Of a stretch of 64,000 nucleotides of DNA, positions 8,865 through 17,550 are shown piece after piece (the stretch's first letter is position 1; the number at the start of each line of letters is the position of its first letter). Source of the stretch: Inquilinus sp. KBS0705 (GTDB lineage: Bacteria > Bacteroidota > Bacteroidia > Sphingobacteriales > Sphingobacteriaceae); the NCBI GenBank assembly GCA_005938025.2, contig VCCI02000001.1, positions 2,108,001 through 2,172,000 of the forward strand, written 5' to 3'. The position numbers and the translations under genes were made by a program. The notes under the pieces were generated by a model that worked only from the letters and a program-made list of their open reading frames with translations, was not told the DNA's origin and made no database searches.

Positions 8865-9707
8865 TTACTCGCAGCCTTCCCTTACATCAACAAAGCTGCT
8901 TTTAACCTCGTTACCAAAAAACATAGATGCATGGTGGTCAAACTGCGGGGTATCGTCTACAGTAGTAAAAAACTGCCTTTCGGCGGTTTTGGTAAGGTTA
9001 TTTTCAATTTCGGGATGCCGCTGCAGGTAGTCTACAAGGCTTTTGGCTACTATATCGCCCTGCGCCACAACGTTTACATTAGCAGGCAAATGTGCCTTTA
9101 TCTTATCCTGAAGCAAAGGGTAATGGGTGCAGGCCAGCAATATAGTATCAATATCTGCCGACTGTGCTATTAGCTCGTCCAGGTACATTTGTACATAGTA
9201 GTCGGCACCGGGCTTGTTGTATTCGCCGTTCTCTATCAGCGGTACCCATAGTGGGCAAGCCTGCTGGTAAACCTGTAATTCAGGGAAAAAGTGTGCTATC
9301 TCTATCAAATACGATTCGGATTGTACAGTGCCGGTTGTGCCTAATACGCCGATCTGTTTGGTTTTGGTATAATTGCCAATAACTTCGGCAGTAGGGCGTA
9401 TAACGCCTAATACACGCTTATCTGCATGCTGTTTGGGCAAATCCTGTTGTTGTATGGTGCGTAATGCCTTAGCTGACGCGGTGTTACAGGCCAAAATAAC
9501 TAACGGGCAACCCTGCTTAAACATCCACTGCACACATTCCCAGGTATACTGGTGTATAGTTTTAAAAGATCGGTTACCATACGGCGCCCGGCCGTTATCG
9601 CCCAGGTAGATGTAGTCGTAACCAGGCAATTGCTCAATAATTGAGCGAAAAACCGTTAGGCCGCCTATACCCGAATCAAATACCCCTATTGGTTTAGCAG
9701 ATGACAT
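8865..9707 (-). CDS. murI: Glutamate racemase
   Basis: Converts L-glutamate to D-glutamate for peptidoglycan synthesis. The N-terminal IGVFDSGIGGLTV motif and both catalytic cysteines are present: C74 in ILACNTASA and C193 in LLACTHYP (280-residue numbering). I chose the ATG at 9707 (MSSAKPIGVF) over an in-frame TTG at 9713. It lies downstream of bamA and the two Skp genes, as in other Bacteroidota, but a strong terminator separates it from them, so it likely has its own promoter in the short gap. Confidence 0.96.
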   Translation of the reverse strand: MSSAKPIGVFDSGIGGLTVFRSIIEQLPGYDYIYLGDNGRAPYGNRSFKTIHQYTWECVQWMFKQGCPLVILACNTASAKALRTIQQQDLPKQHADKRVLGVIRPTAEVIGNYTKTKQIGVLGTTGTVQSESYLIEIAHFFPELQVYQQACPLWVPLIENGEYNKPGADYYVQMYLDELIAQSADIDTILLACTHYPLLQDKIKAHLPANVNVVAQGDIVAKSLVDYLQRHPEIENNLTKTAERQFFTTVDDTPQFDHHASMFFGNEVKSSFVDVREGCE

Positions 9708-9720
9708 ATACAAACATAAA

Positions 9721-9748
9721 AAAAGCGCCCTGCAATGAGGGCGCTTTT
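9721..9748 (-). terminator. Rho-independent terminator after the skp genes
   Basis: Perfect 11-base stems AAAAGCGCCCT and AGGGCGCTTTT with a six-base loop. On the minus strand the hairpin is followed by a long T run. It closes the uppS-bamA-skp-skp transcript ahead of murI. Confidence 0.9.
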
Positions 9749-9770
9749 GTACATAATTAAATTTTTAGAA

Positions 9771-10283
9771 TTATTTTAAACCTAACTGCAATTTTACAGC
9801 CGGCATCAAATCGTCAGCTTCTGGTGCTACAACAAGGTAATCGCTTGTAGTATCTAACACGTAGGTATAACCTTTAGCTTTAGCTACCGATTGTACGGCG
9901 CCACGTGCTTTGTCTATAAGTGGTTTACCTAATTCGCGTTGTTTAGCTTCTACTTGTTGTTGAGAAGATGCCTGGTAATCTTGTAAACGTTTAGCAATAT
10001 CTTGCAATTCGTTTTCTGCAGCTGTACGTGCAGCATCGGTCATGGTAGCTCTTTTTGTTTGGTAAGCCTGGCCTTTAGTTTGATATTCAGTATTAATTGC
10101 TGTTAACTGATCAATAAATTGCTTTTGGTAAATTTCTAACTGAGACTTAACTGTTTTAGTTTCTGGCATCATATCAATCAACTGGCTAAAGTTTATATGA
10201 CCAATTTTAGACTGAGCCTGGGCAAAGTTGCCTGCAAATAACATTCCTGCTGCAACTAAAGCAACTTTAAATAATTTTTTCAT
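9771..10283 (-). CDS. OmpH/Skp-family periplasmic chaperone (second copy)
   Basis: A 170-residue exported protein with signal peptide MKKLFKVALVAAGMLFAGNFAQA. The mature part opens with KIGHINFSQLIDMMPE, the Skp N-terminal strand, then forms a long basic/acidic coiled coil (about residues 45-130) and a short C-terminal beta segment. Skp trimers hold unfolded outer-membrane proteins on their way to BamA, which is encoded two genes upstream. It is more highly charged and shorter than bamA-linked partners in Proteobacteria only in detail. A terminator follows directly. Confidence 0.92.
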   Translation of the reverse strand: MKKLFKVALVAAGMLFAGNFAQAQSKIGHINFSQLIDMMPETKTVKSQLEIYQKQFIDQLTAINTEYQTKGQAYQTKRATMTDAARTAAENELQDIAKRLQDYQASSQQQVEAKQRELGKPLIDKARGAVQSVAKAKGYTYVLDTTSDYLVVAPEADDLMPAVKLQLGLK

Positions 10284-10333
10284 TTTTCCTGTTCTGTGTT
10301 TAATAATAGTTCTGATTTTTTAAATATAAATTT

Positions 10334-10864
10334 TTATTTGGCAAATACACCAGGCTTAAGCCCTAAACGTGTTACTACATCATCGCTTTTGTTGTAACGT
10401 GGGTTAGCGTAAAGCATTATAACCTCGCCATTTTTGTCAAATATCATATCAAGGTTATCGCTTTCGGCAACTGCTTGTACAGCTTTAGACACTTTATCCT
10501 GTATTGGTTTAATTAGCGAATTACTTTTCTTTGAAAGCTCTCCATCAGGGCCAAATATACTGCGCTGATAATCTTTAGCTGCTTTTTCTTTGTCTACAAT
10601 TTCGGCTTCGCGGCGTTTACGCATATCAGCTGTCATCAGCACCTGGTCGGCCTGATAAGCTTTGTATAAACGGTCAATCTCCTGAAAACGGGCGTCAACA
10701 TCTTTTTGATATTGGTCTGATAATGCTGCCAGTTGCTTTTGCGATGAAGCATACTCGGGCATGTGTTTCAGGATGTAATCAGAGTCTACATAAGCAAAGC
10801 GCTGCGCTAATGCCGCTGTGAAAGCTGTAAACGTAAAAAACAGTATTAAAATTATTTTTTTCAT
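10334..10864 (-). CDS. OmpH/Skp-family periplasmic chaperone (first copy)
   Basis: A 176-residue paralogue of the next gene, with signal peptide MKKIILILFFTFTAFTAALA and the Skp-type start RFAYVDSDYILKHMPEY. A central coiled coil (about residues 40-110) is followed by LIKPIQDKVSKAVQAVAESDNLDMIFD, the conserved tip of the family. It begins 15 bases after bamA, so it is surely cotranscribed. Two tandem Skp genes after bamA is a common Bacteroidota arrangement. Confidence 0.92.
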   Translation of the reverse strand: MKKIILILFFTFTAFTAALAQRFAYVDSDYILKHMPEYASSQKQLAALSDQYQKDVDARFQEIDRLYKAYQADQVLMTADMRKRREAEIVDKEKAAKDYQRSIFGPDGELSKKSNSLIKPIQDKVSKAVQAVAESDNLDMIFDKNGEVIMLYANPRYNKSDDVVTRLGLKPGVFAK

Positions 10865-10879
10865 AAACGGTTAGCAAAA

Positions 10880-13435
10880 TTAATTAAATCCGCCATTTAA
10901 ACTCTGTGAAATTGTAAAATGGAAGTGACCTTTGTTTGCTGTAGGAGCCCCGGGTATTTGATCAAAGCCGTAACCATAATCAAGCCCAAGCAAGCCAAAT
11001 ATCGGTAAAAATATCCTCGCGCCAAAACCTACCGAGCGTCGAACGTTAAACGGATTAAACTGGTTTATATTATCCCAAACGTTACCACCTTCGGCAAAGG
11101 CCAGTAAGTATATTGTAGCCGACTGCCCTGTAATAACAGGGTGCCTTAACTCCATGGTAAACTTATCGTATATGGCGCTTCCCTGGTTGGTGTTTGCATT
11201 AAAGTTTGAACCAATTGGCACTATAGAGAAGTTTTCGTAACCCCTTAAACCAATGATATCTGTACCCTGTAAAAACTGGTAGCTTTGCATACCATCACCA
11301 CCCAGTTTAAACCTTTCGAACGGAGATGGACCAACCAGTGAATTATACTGGCCTAAATAACCAAAGCGTGCCTGCGACATTAATACCAACTTACCGGTTA
11401 TCCTTTCAAACCATTGCGCATCAAATTTCCATTTGTAGTATTCTACAAAGTGGTATCTTTCTTCGGGAGTGGCAACCTTGTAATTGAGGTTATTAAGCAA
11501 CGAGTACGGTGGCGTAGCCTGTATAGTTAACTTTATGTTTGAACCCGATGTAGGGTACAAAGGCATATCTATCGAGTTACGGCTCAGCTCCTGGGTTAGC
11601 TTAATGTTATATGATGTACCGTTTTGGAACAGGTAACCCGGATAGTTATCCAAATTATAGTGGTCGAAGTTAAGCGAGTAGTTTAACTGGAAATAGTTAT
11701 CCGGCCAGTTTAGCTTTTTACCCAATGTAACACCCACACCGTTTATACGCAGGTTGTTATAGTTAGGGCTTGTTTTTGGATAGTACTGCCCTGTTGAGCT
11801 ACCTTGTGTATAAGCTGATACCGCAAAGTAAATAGGTTTTTTACCACCTAACCATGGCTCGGAGAAAGTGAACGAGAAGTTTTGATACGTCCTGCCACTT
11901 GATTGACCCCTTAAGCTAAGTTTTTGTCCATCGCCTTTTGGCAGCGGGCGGTAAGCCTTACCATTAAATAAATTACGTAACGAGAAGTTGTTGAACGTTA
12001 AGCCTAAAGTACCCACTAACTGGCCACCACCAAAACCACCCGAAAGCTCGATCTGATCGGAAGGCTTTTCAACCACATTGTATACCAAATCAACCGTACC
12101 ATCACCCGGGTTAATATTTGTTGGCCTTGGTTCGGTTTTTTGCTCGTCGAAGTTACCTAACTGGCCAATTTCGCGCGCGCTGCGTATCAACAATTCCTTG
12201 TTGAATTTTTGGCCCGGTTTAGTACGTATCTCGCGCATTACTACCTTATCATTGGTAACATCGTTACCTTTTAATATAACACGGTTAATAGTGTACTGCG
12301 GCCCCTCGTAAATACGTATATCAAGGTCAACAGTATCATTATGTATCCTTGTTTGTACAGGGTCGGCATTAAAGGTTAAATAACCATCGTTTAAGTATAA
12401 TGAAGACACGTCATCATTATTAGGCGTTGGGCCTGTTAAACGCTTGCCTAATTCTTCTTCGCTAAATGCCTGCCCTTTTTCTATCTGCAGTACTCTGGTA
12501 AGCAACTCTGAACCAAACCTGGCATTACCCGAAAATTTGATATTACCAAAGTAGTATTTAGGGCCTTCGTAAACTTTTATCCTTACATCAACGGTATTAT
12601 CGGGGCGTTTGGTAACAGTATCGCTAACCACCTCAGCATCCCTGTAACCTTTAGCCTGCATTTTTTCAACCAGGGTTACTTTATCTTCGGCGTATTGCTC
12701 TTCTTTGAATTTTTTAGAACCAAATATGTTATAAAACTTACGCTCGCGTGTTTTTGGTAAAAACTTACGCAGTTTCGAACTCGAAAAAGCCTTGTTGCCT
12801 TCAAACGTTACGCTGTTTATTTTTACCTTCTTCTTCTTATCAACCGCAACATCCAGTATCACACTATTGGGGTCGCCGGGGTCTTTGGTTTGCTTGATAC
12901 TTACAGTTGCGTTGTAATAACCCTTTTCGTTAAAGTGCTTAATAATGATAGCGCTTGTAGTGCTTATCAAATTCTCGTTTACAATCTTACCTGTTTTATC
13001 GTTTAGCTTTTTGGTCACATCCTCAATTTCGCCTTTACGTATACCGGTGATGTGCAGGCGCGATAAACGCGGGCGCTCCACCACAGCAATTTCAAGGTAA
13101 ATGGTATCCATGTTTATGCGGGTAACGTTTAGCTGCACATCATCAAAAAGGCCTTGTTTGTACAAGTCCTTTATTACGTTGGCATTTTGCTCGCCGGGCA
13201 AGGATATCCTATCGCCTTTATTTAGCTTAGATATTTGCAATAAAACATCCTTATCTAAAAATTTGGCGCCTGTTATGGTAACATCACCAATGATATATTC
13301 TTTAGGATTAAGGTAGCTTAAAGTAGTATCAGCAGCAGCCCTCGTCAACGATGTAGGTTGCGCTGTACCCGTAACCTGAGCCATTGCGGCGGTGCTTATA
13401 ACGGAGAAAAGAATAGCAAAAAAAACTTTATTCAT
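10880..13435 (-). CDS. bamA: Outer membrane protein assembly factor BamA
   Basis: An Omp85 protein of 851 residues with an N-terminal signal peptide (MNKVFFAILFSVISTAAMA). Five POTRA domains are visible as repeated beta-alpha segments from about residue 45 to 455, for example ITGAKFLDKDVLLQI, VNSVTFEGNKAFSSSKLRKF and VILKGNDVTNDKVVMREI. The C-terminal half is a 16-strand barrel, with the conserved loop motif LRGYE near residue 750 and a family-like terminus FHFTISQSLNGGFN. It folds outer-membrane proteins delivered by the two Skp chaperones encoded just downstream. Confidence 0.96.
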   Translation of the reverse strand: MNKVFFAILFSVISTAAMAQVTGTAQPTSLTRAAADTTLSYLNPKEYIIGDVTITGAKFLDKDVLLQISKLNKGDRISLPGEQNANVIKDLYKQGLFDDVQLNVTRINMDTIYLEIAVVERPRLSRLHITGIRKGEIEDVTKKLNDKTGKIVNENLISTTSAIIIKHFNEKGYYNATVSIKQTKDPGDPNSVILDVAVDKKKKVKINSVTFEGNKAFSSSKLRKFLPKTRERKFYNIFGSKKFKEEQYAEDKVTLVEKMQAKGYRDAEVVSDTVTKRPDNTVDVRIKVYEGPKYYFGNIKFSGNARFGSELLTRVLQIEKGQAFSEEELGKRLTGPTPNNDDVSSLYLNDGYLTFNADPVQTRIHNDTVDLDIRIYEGPQYTINRVILKGNDVTNDKVVMREIRTKPGQKFNKELLIRSAREIGQLGNFDEQKTEPRPTNINPGDGTVDLVYNVVEKPSDQIELSGGFGGGQLVGTLGLTFNNFSLRNLFNGKAYRPLPKGDGQKLSLRGQSSGRTYQNFSFTFSEPWLGGKKPIYFAVSAYTQGSSTGQYYPKTSPNYNNLRINGVGVTLGKKLNWPDNYFQLNYSLNFDHYNLDNYPGYLFQNGTSYNIKLTQELSRNSIDMPLYPTSGSNIKLTIQATPPYSLLNNLNYKVATPEERYHFVEYYKWKFDAQWFERITGKLVLMSQARFGYLGQYNSLVGPSPFERFKLGGDGMQSYQFLQGTDIIGLRGYENFSIVPIGSNFNANTNQGSAIYDKFTMELRHPVITGQSATIYLLAFAEGGNVWDNINQFNPFNVRRSVGFGARIFLPIFGLLGLDYGYGFDQIPGAPTANKGHFHFTISQSLNGGFN

Positions 13436-13498
13436 TCGAATATTTTAGTGGGCTAAAAATAATTTATACAGTTGTTAAAAAGTGTTAAAAGAAAAAAT

Positions 13499-14281
13499 TT
13501 AGTTTACCTGCTCACTTGTCATACCAAAACGGCGTTCGCGTTTCTGGTAATCCAGTATAGCTTCAAACAAATCTTCGCGCCTGAAATCGGGCCATAGTTT
13601 TGATGTGAAATAAAGCTCGGCATAGGCAATTTGCCAAAGCAGATAGTTACTAATACGGTACTCGCCGCTCGTTCTGATCAACAGTTCGGGGTTTGGCATA
13701 CCGCCGGTATATAAATTATCTTCAAACATATTTTCATCAATATCGGCAAGTTGTACCTCCCCGCTTTGTACCTTGGCAGCCAGGCTTTTAGCAGCGTGCA
13801 CAATTTCGCGCCTCGAGCTGTAGCTTAACGCCAGTGTTAGCACCAGCCCTGTATTTACTGATGTTTTATTTATTGCATTGTTAAGTTCCTGGTGGCATTT
13901 GCCGGGCAACATGTTTAAATCGCCGATGGCATTTAAACGTACATTATTGCGCATTAGCTTATCAATCTCTTTATTTATTGTGCTGATAAGCAATTCCATT
14001 ATAGCAGTAACCTCAAATTTAGGCCTGTTCCAGTTTTCGGCGCTAAAGGTATATAAGGTTAAATATTGTATACCCAATTCGCCCGCGCCTTCTACAACGT
14101 CCCTAACAGAAAGCACACCATTGTGGTGGCCAAAAACCCTTAATTTGCCTTTACCTTTTGCCCACCTGCCATTGCCATCCATAATTACAGCTACATGGCG
14201 GGGCAATTTTTGCAAATCAATCTGATCTTTATAACTCATTTTATCATCGTTTTTAACCGCCTTTTTAGGGCTGTTAAACAC
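13499..14281 (-). CDS. uppS: Isoprenyl transferase (undecaprenyl diphosphate synthase)
   Basis: Makes the C55 lipid carrier for peptidoglycan and O-antigen from FPP and IPP. The catalytic Asp35 lies in HVAVIMDGNGRWAKGKG, and later blocks TLYTFSAENWNRP and ELLIRTSGEYRISNYLLWQIAYAELYF are the usual substrate-binding regions. The product is 260 residues; MSYKDQ at residue 15 is an alternative start. It precedes bamA by 63 bases, matching the conserved uppS-bamA-skp-skp order in Bacteroidota. Confidence 0.96.
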   Translation of the reverse strand: MFNSPKKAVKNDDKMSYKDQIDLQKLPRHVAVIMDGNGRWAKGKGKLRVFGHHNGVLSVRDVVEGAGELGIQYLTLYTFSAENWNRPKFEVTAIMELLISTINKEIDKLMRNNVRLNAIGDLNMLPGKCHQELNNAINKTSVNTGLVLTLALSYSSRREIVHAAKSLAAKVQSGEVQLADIDENMFEDNLYTGGMPNPELLIRTSGEYRISNYLLWQIAYAELYFTSKLWPDFRREDLFEAILDYQKRERRFGMTSEQVN

Positions 14282-14437
14282 ACGGCTTTGTTAAATTCAA
14301 ACACGTTTTTAGCAAAGCTTTCAATAACTTATGCTATTTTTTTCAGGTGACAAAGGTAAAACTTACTTTGTATTATTTTAGTATGCAGTGAAAAAGAAAT
14401 AAATCGGACTTTTTGAGAGAAATCCACGAGGAGAAGA

Positions 14438-14538
14438 AAAACACTGTCACCAAAACAACGGGGAATTTGCTATATATACCTGCAGCTTAACAATGTAAAT
14501 ATCGGTATAAATTTAAAAGCTTTTGGTGACAGTGTTTT
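14438..14538. repeat. 18-base perfect inverted repeat around a 65-base spacer, between exbD and uppS
   Basis: The left arm AAAACACTGTCACCAAAA (14438-14455) is the exact reverse complement of the right arm at 14521-14538. The spacer is AT-rich, and a TATATACC motif follows each half (14471-14480 and 14539-14547). It could be a long hairpin in the exbD-uppS transcript, a terminator variant, or a tiny non-coding mobile element. No coding potential is visible. Confidence 0.8.
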
Positions 14539-14549
14539 GTATATACCTA

Positions 14550-15071
14550 TTAATAGGCCTTATTCTGTTTTAACAAGTTGATATCTTTTGGGGCAATATC
14601 GGCAATGGCGTATTGCTGCACATCGGCTATATTCATTTCATCCAGTGTGTTTACCAGATCGCTGTAAATAGAGCTGTTAGACGGTTTGATGATCACCAGC
14701 ATACTTTTACCTGTTTCTTTCCTTACTTTTTGGCGGGTCTCGTTTATCGCCCTTCGCAAACCGTAGCGGGTGTAATTGGTAATTGTTGCCGGTATTATGG
14801 GTTTATCGGCTTCGCCTAAGTACCATATGGCCTGGTTATTTTTGCCCAGGCAAATGGTCATGCTGCGCGATGCGGCACTACCCGCGGGTTCGTCGCCCAC
14901 GGGCATGGCAATCTTCATTGCGCGTGGTTTGCTAAGCGTGGTAGTAAGCATAAAAAAGGTGATTAGTAGAAAAGCCAGGTCAACCATTGCCGTTAGGTCT
15001 ACACGTAACTGTGGCTTTTTAGCACGGGGTTTATTACCGCTTTTTTCGGGGGTTGAGTTTAATTCGGCCAT
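14550..15071 (-). CDS. ExbD/TolR-family biopolymer transport protein
   Basis: A 173-residue inner-membrane protein with one N-terminal helix. The motif RVDLTAMVDLAFLLITFFMLTTTL (residues 25-47) has the conserved Asp that binds protons in ExbD/TolR. The periplasmic part carries the usual C-terminal fold. ExbD works with ExbB and TonB to energise outer-membrane transport, but no exbB or tonB is adjacent. The gene is bracketed by two long inverted repeats (14438-14538 and 15134-15174) and sits between the PorG-like gene and uppS. Confidence 0.9.
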   Translation of the reverse strand: MAELNSTPEKSGNKPRAKKPQLRVDLTAMVDLAFLLITFFMLTTTLSKPRAMKIAMPVGDEPAGSAASRSMTICLGKNNQAIWYLGEADKPIIPATITNYTRYGLRRAINETRQKVRKETGKSMLVIIKPSNSSIYSDLVNTLDEMNIADVQQYAIADIAPKDINLLKQNKAY

Positions 15072-15133
15072 GGCATTACAGTTTAAGGTTAAACAATTGG
15101 TTTATTAATTATAAAACGTATAAATGTAATGCT

Positions 15134-15174
15134 TTGTTTCAATAGACAAAATTATATTTTGTCTATTGAAACAA
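15134..15174. repeat. Perfect 19-base palindrome upstream of exbD
   Basis: Arms at 15134-15152 (TTGTTTCAATAGACAAAAT) and 15156-15174 are exact reverse complements around the three bases TAT. It lies 63 bases upstream of the exbD start and 30 bases downstream of the PorG-like gene. No long T run follows on the minus strand, so it may be either a weak terminator or a protein-binding site in the exbD promoter. Confidence 0.8.
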
Positions 15175-15204
15175 ATAAGATATTATATTTTATATAACGG
15201 CTTT

Positions 15205-15993
15205 TTACTGCTCAAAATAACACTTCTCGGTAACAAAGGTGTATGATATGGTAAACCCGGCAAACATATAAATATCCTTAGCCCTAAAATCGCCGCGCTG
15301 GGAGCCCGGCGTACCTATATATACACCGGTTTTTTCGCCCGACCTATCTGCCAGCTTAACCGAGGGACCAAAAGGCAGCTTATCATGCGCGGCATAAACC
15401 CCGCTAACATCATCTAAAAAATCGGTATTGGTATAGCGGTAACCTACATCGGCGGCAACTGTCCATTTACCGCCCAGGTTGTATTTTATACCGGCGCCAT
15501 AAGGTATTACGATGGCATTTTTTGAGTACTCTTTAGTCTGCCCCTCGGTACGTAGCCAGCGCAGGTAAATGGTTTGTCCGTTAAAAATGGTACGTGGGTT
15601 ATATGAGGCAAGCCCGCCGCCTATATATACATAAGGTGTATATCTGTTATGGCCGGCATCGGGTATATACTTCATAAAGTTAAACTCCAGCAGTATGCTT
15701 AGCTCCTTTAAGGGGTCGGTGAAGCTTAAATTACGGTTACGGAACTGCTCTATAGAAGATTTGGCATCATCGGCACCAATTTGCCCTAAGGCGTAGTTGA
15801 GTTTTAAACCAAGGTATCCGTTAAAGTTACGTTTAACAAAAACCCCGCCCGATGCACCGCTTGGCTTTACCGGGTTGGCGTTTAAATCGCCTATGTAACC
15901 TGCCGCGCCTGCACCACCACCTATTTCCCAGGTTTGGGCGTTTGCGTTAAGGGCTATAAACAGTAATAATAATGCGGTTAAAAATTTGGGCAT
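15205..15993 (-). CDS. PorG-like outer-membrane beta-barrel (DUF6089 family)
   Basis: A 262-residue exported barrel with signal peptide MPKFLTALLLLFIALNANA and the mature start TWEIGGGAGAAGYIGDLN, the GxxxYxGDL pattern of the DUF6089 family. Alternating aromatic/polar strands run to the end (FAGFTISYTFVTEKCYFEQ). PorG belongs to the type IX secretion apparatus, and porT lies 4 kb away, which supports the link. Position 11 bases after NAD kinase is conserved in related genomes as I recall; family assignment is from sequence pattern only. Confidence 0.75.
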   Translation of the reverse strand: MPKFLTALLLLFIALNANAQTWEIGGGAGAAGYIGDLNANPVKPSGASGGVFVKRNFNGYLGLKLNYALGQIGADDAKSSIEQFRNRNLSFTDPLKELSILLEFNFMKYIPDAGHNRYTPYVYIGGGLASYNPRTIFNGQTIYLRWLRTEGQTKEYSKNAIVIPYGAGIKYNLGGKWTVAADVGYRYTNTDFLDDVSGVYAAHDKLPFGPSVKLADRSGEKTGVYIGTPGSQRGDFRAKDIYMFAGFTISYTFVTEKCYFEQ

Positions 15994-16003
15994 TAAGGCA
16001 AAT

Positions 16004-16885
16004 TTAATAATTACGGGCGTCTAATCCCCATAATAACTTGTTCCTTAACGTGGATAAGTAGCTTTCATTATTTAAGCGTACTAAATTGAGGGTAAAATCG
16101 GCTTTGTATACCTTAAACGTCATGCTTTTATCAATGATGGCGGTACGGCTATCGCACGATACCAGGTAATTGTTACCCCTGCACTCCACTTCAAACGATA
16201 ATGAGCTGGTGTCTGCCAATATAATGGGCCTTACATTAAGATTGTGCGGCGCTACCGGTGTGAGCGCTATACTGTTTGATTGCGGAAAGATAATGGGGCC
16301 GCCGCAGCTTAGCGAATAAGCTGTTGAACCTGTTGATGTTGATACGATGATACCATCGCCCCAGTAGGAGTTTAAAAATTCGCCGTTAAGCGATACATGT
16401 GTAGTGATCATGGCCGAGTCGTCGCGCTTGTGGATGGTTACATCATTAAGCGCGAAGTTATTATCGCCAAATATCTTTTGTTCAGAGTCTATCACCAGCA
16501 GCTCGCGGCTGTCCAGGGTAAATTCTTTATTTACCACCGCGTGTATGGCAGCGGCTATATCACTTTTGTTTATGCTGGCCAAAAAGCCCAGCCTGCCAAA
16601 GTTTATACCGATAACGGGGATGCCCGAATCGCGGATAACAGTGACCATATCCAGCAGTGTGCCGTCGCCGCCAAGGGTTATAAATACATCAATATGGTCT
16701 TGTATACTTTCGTTACACTCCAGTACATTATAGGCCGAGGTATCTATATTACCCTGCAAATAATCGTTTAACTGGTGATGGATGTAGATATCTACCTTAT
16801 GCGCCAAAAGGCTGTCGAACACCTGGCGGATGTATGGGAACACCGATGGGTCGTTAAACTGCCTGCCGTAAACTGCTATTTTCAT
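16004..16885 (-). CDS. nadK: NAD kinase
   Basis: Phosphorylates NAD to NADP. The diagnostic GGDGTLLDMV motif is at about residues 72-81, the ND motif at FALNDVTIHKRDD, and TGSTAYSLSCGGPIIFP is the conserved glycine-rich substrate site. The length of 293 residues is normal. It begins one base after the CBS-protein stop and ends 11 bases before the PorG-like gene, so the three form one operon. Confidence 0.96.
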   Translation of the reverse strand: MKIAVYGRQFNDPSVFPYIRQVFDSLLAHKVDIYIHHQLNDYLQGNIDTSAYNVLECNESIQDHIDVFITLGGDGTLLDMVTVIRDSGIPVIGINFGRLGFLASINKSDIAAAIHAVVNKEFTLDSRELLVIDSEQKIFGDNNFALNDVTIHKRDDSAMITTHVSLNGEFLNSYWGDGIIVSTSTGSTAYSLSCGGPIIFPQSNSIALTPVAPHNLNVRPIILADTSSLSFEVECRGNNYLVSCDSRTAIIDKSMTFKVYKADFTLNLVRLNNESYLSTLRNKLLWGLDARNY

Positions 16886-16886
16886 G

Positions 16887-17549
16887 CTACAAATTCAGGT
16901 AATTCATAAACGAATCAAACCGGTCCATCGAGTTGTCGTTATGGTCGGTGTAATTAAAGGTAGCCTTAACATCATACTCGTAGCGTAAAAAAGTAGCTAT
17001 AATATTAGATATATCCTGCTTGTTAACTTTAAGAGTAACCTCCATCCGGGTCGAATCGGGGAAGGTACGGGTATAGGAGCTTAGCACCTGCGCGTTATCC
17101 GATTCTACTATCTGGCTCATGTGCGCCAGTGAGTTGTTCTTATTATTGATCTCGAGCACAATGATACCACCCGGTTGCGATACCGATGTTAGCTTGGCAA
17201 AATACTCGTTCATGGTATTAATAGATATTAAGCCCTGGTAGTCCTTTTTAGCATTAAGTACCGGCACAACGCTTAATTGCTGCTCGTGAAACAAGCGTAT
17301 CACATCGTATATGTGCTGCTCTTCCAAAACATAAGGGTTAACCAGCGACAGTGCCAGCGAACCTATCTGCGCCTGGTAATCGGGCTCCTGTATAAGGTCA
17401 TCGTCAGATAAAAGGCCTAAAAACTGCTCTTCGTTTACAATTGGCAAATGGCGCACACGAAACTCCGCCATACGGTCAAACACTTTCTGTATGGTATCAG
17501 AAGTGTGTACAGGGGGTATCGCATCGCTTATCAGCTCAATTGCAAGCAT
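16887..17549 (-). CDS. CBS-domain protein
   Basis: A 220-residue protein with two tandem CBS domains (about residues 7-60 and 72-125), seen as AIPPVHTSDTIQKVFDRMAEFRVRHLPIV and YVLEEQHIYDVIRLFHEQQLSVVPVL. The C-terminal 90 residues resemble an ACT-like beta-alpha fold (GGIIVLEINNKNNSLAHMSQIVE). CBS pairs usually bind adenine nucleotides. The gene sits directly between the hydrolase and NAD kinase with one-base gaps, so a regulatory role linked to nucleotide level is plausible but unproven. Confidence 0.88.
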   Translation of the reverse strand: MLAIELISDAIPPVHTSDTIQKVFDRMAEFRVRHLPIVNEEQFLGLLSDDDLIQEPDYQAQIGSLALSLVNPYVLEEQHIYDVIRLFHEQQLSVVPVLNAKKDYQGLISINTMNEYFAKLTSVSQPGGIIVLEINNKNNSLAHMSQIVESDNAQVLSSYTRTFPDSTRMEVTLKVNKQDISNIIATFLRYEYDVKATFNYTDHNDNSMDRFDSFMNYLNL

Positions 17550-17550
17550 A

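Noticed and set aside
8779-9030. An 83-codon plus-strand frame beginning GTG near 8779
   Set aside because: Only its first part resembles the small ORF family; the rest runs antisense to murI and lacks coding character.
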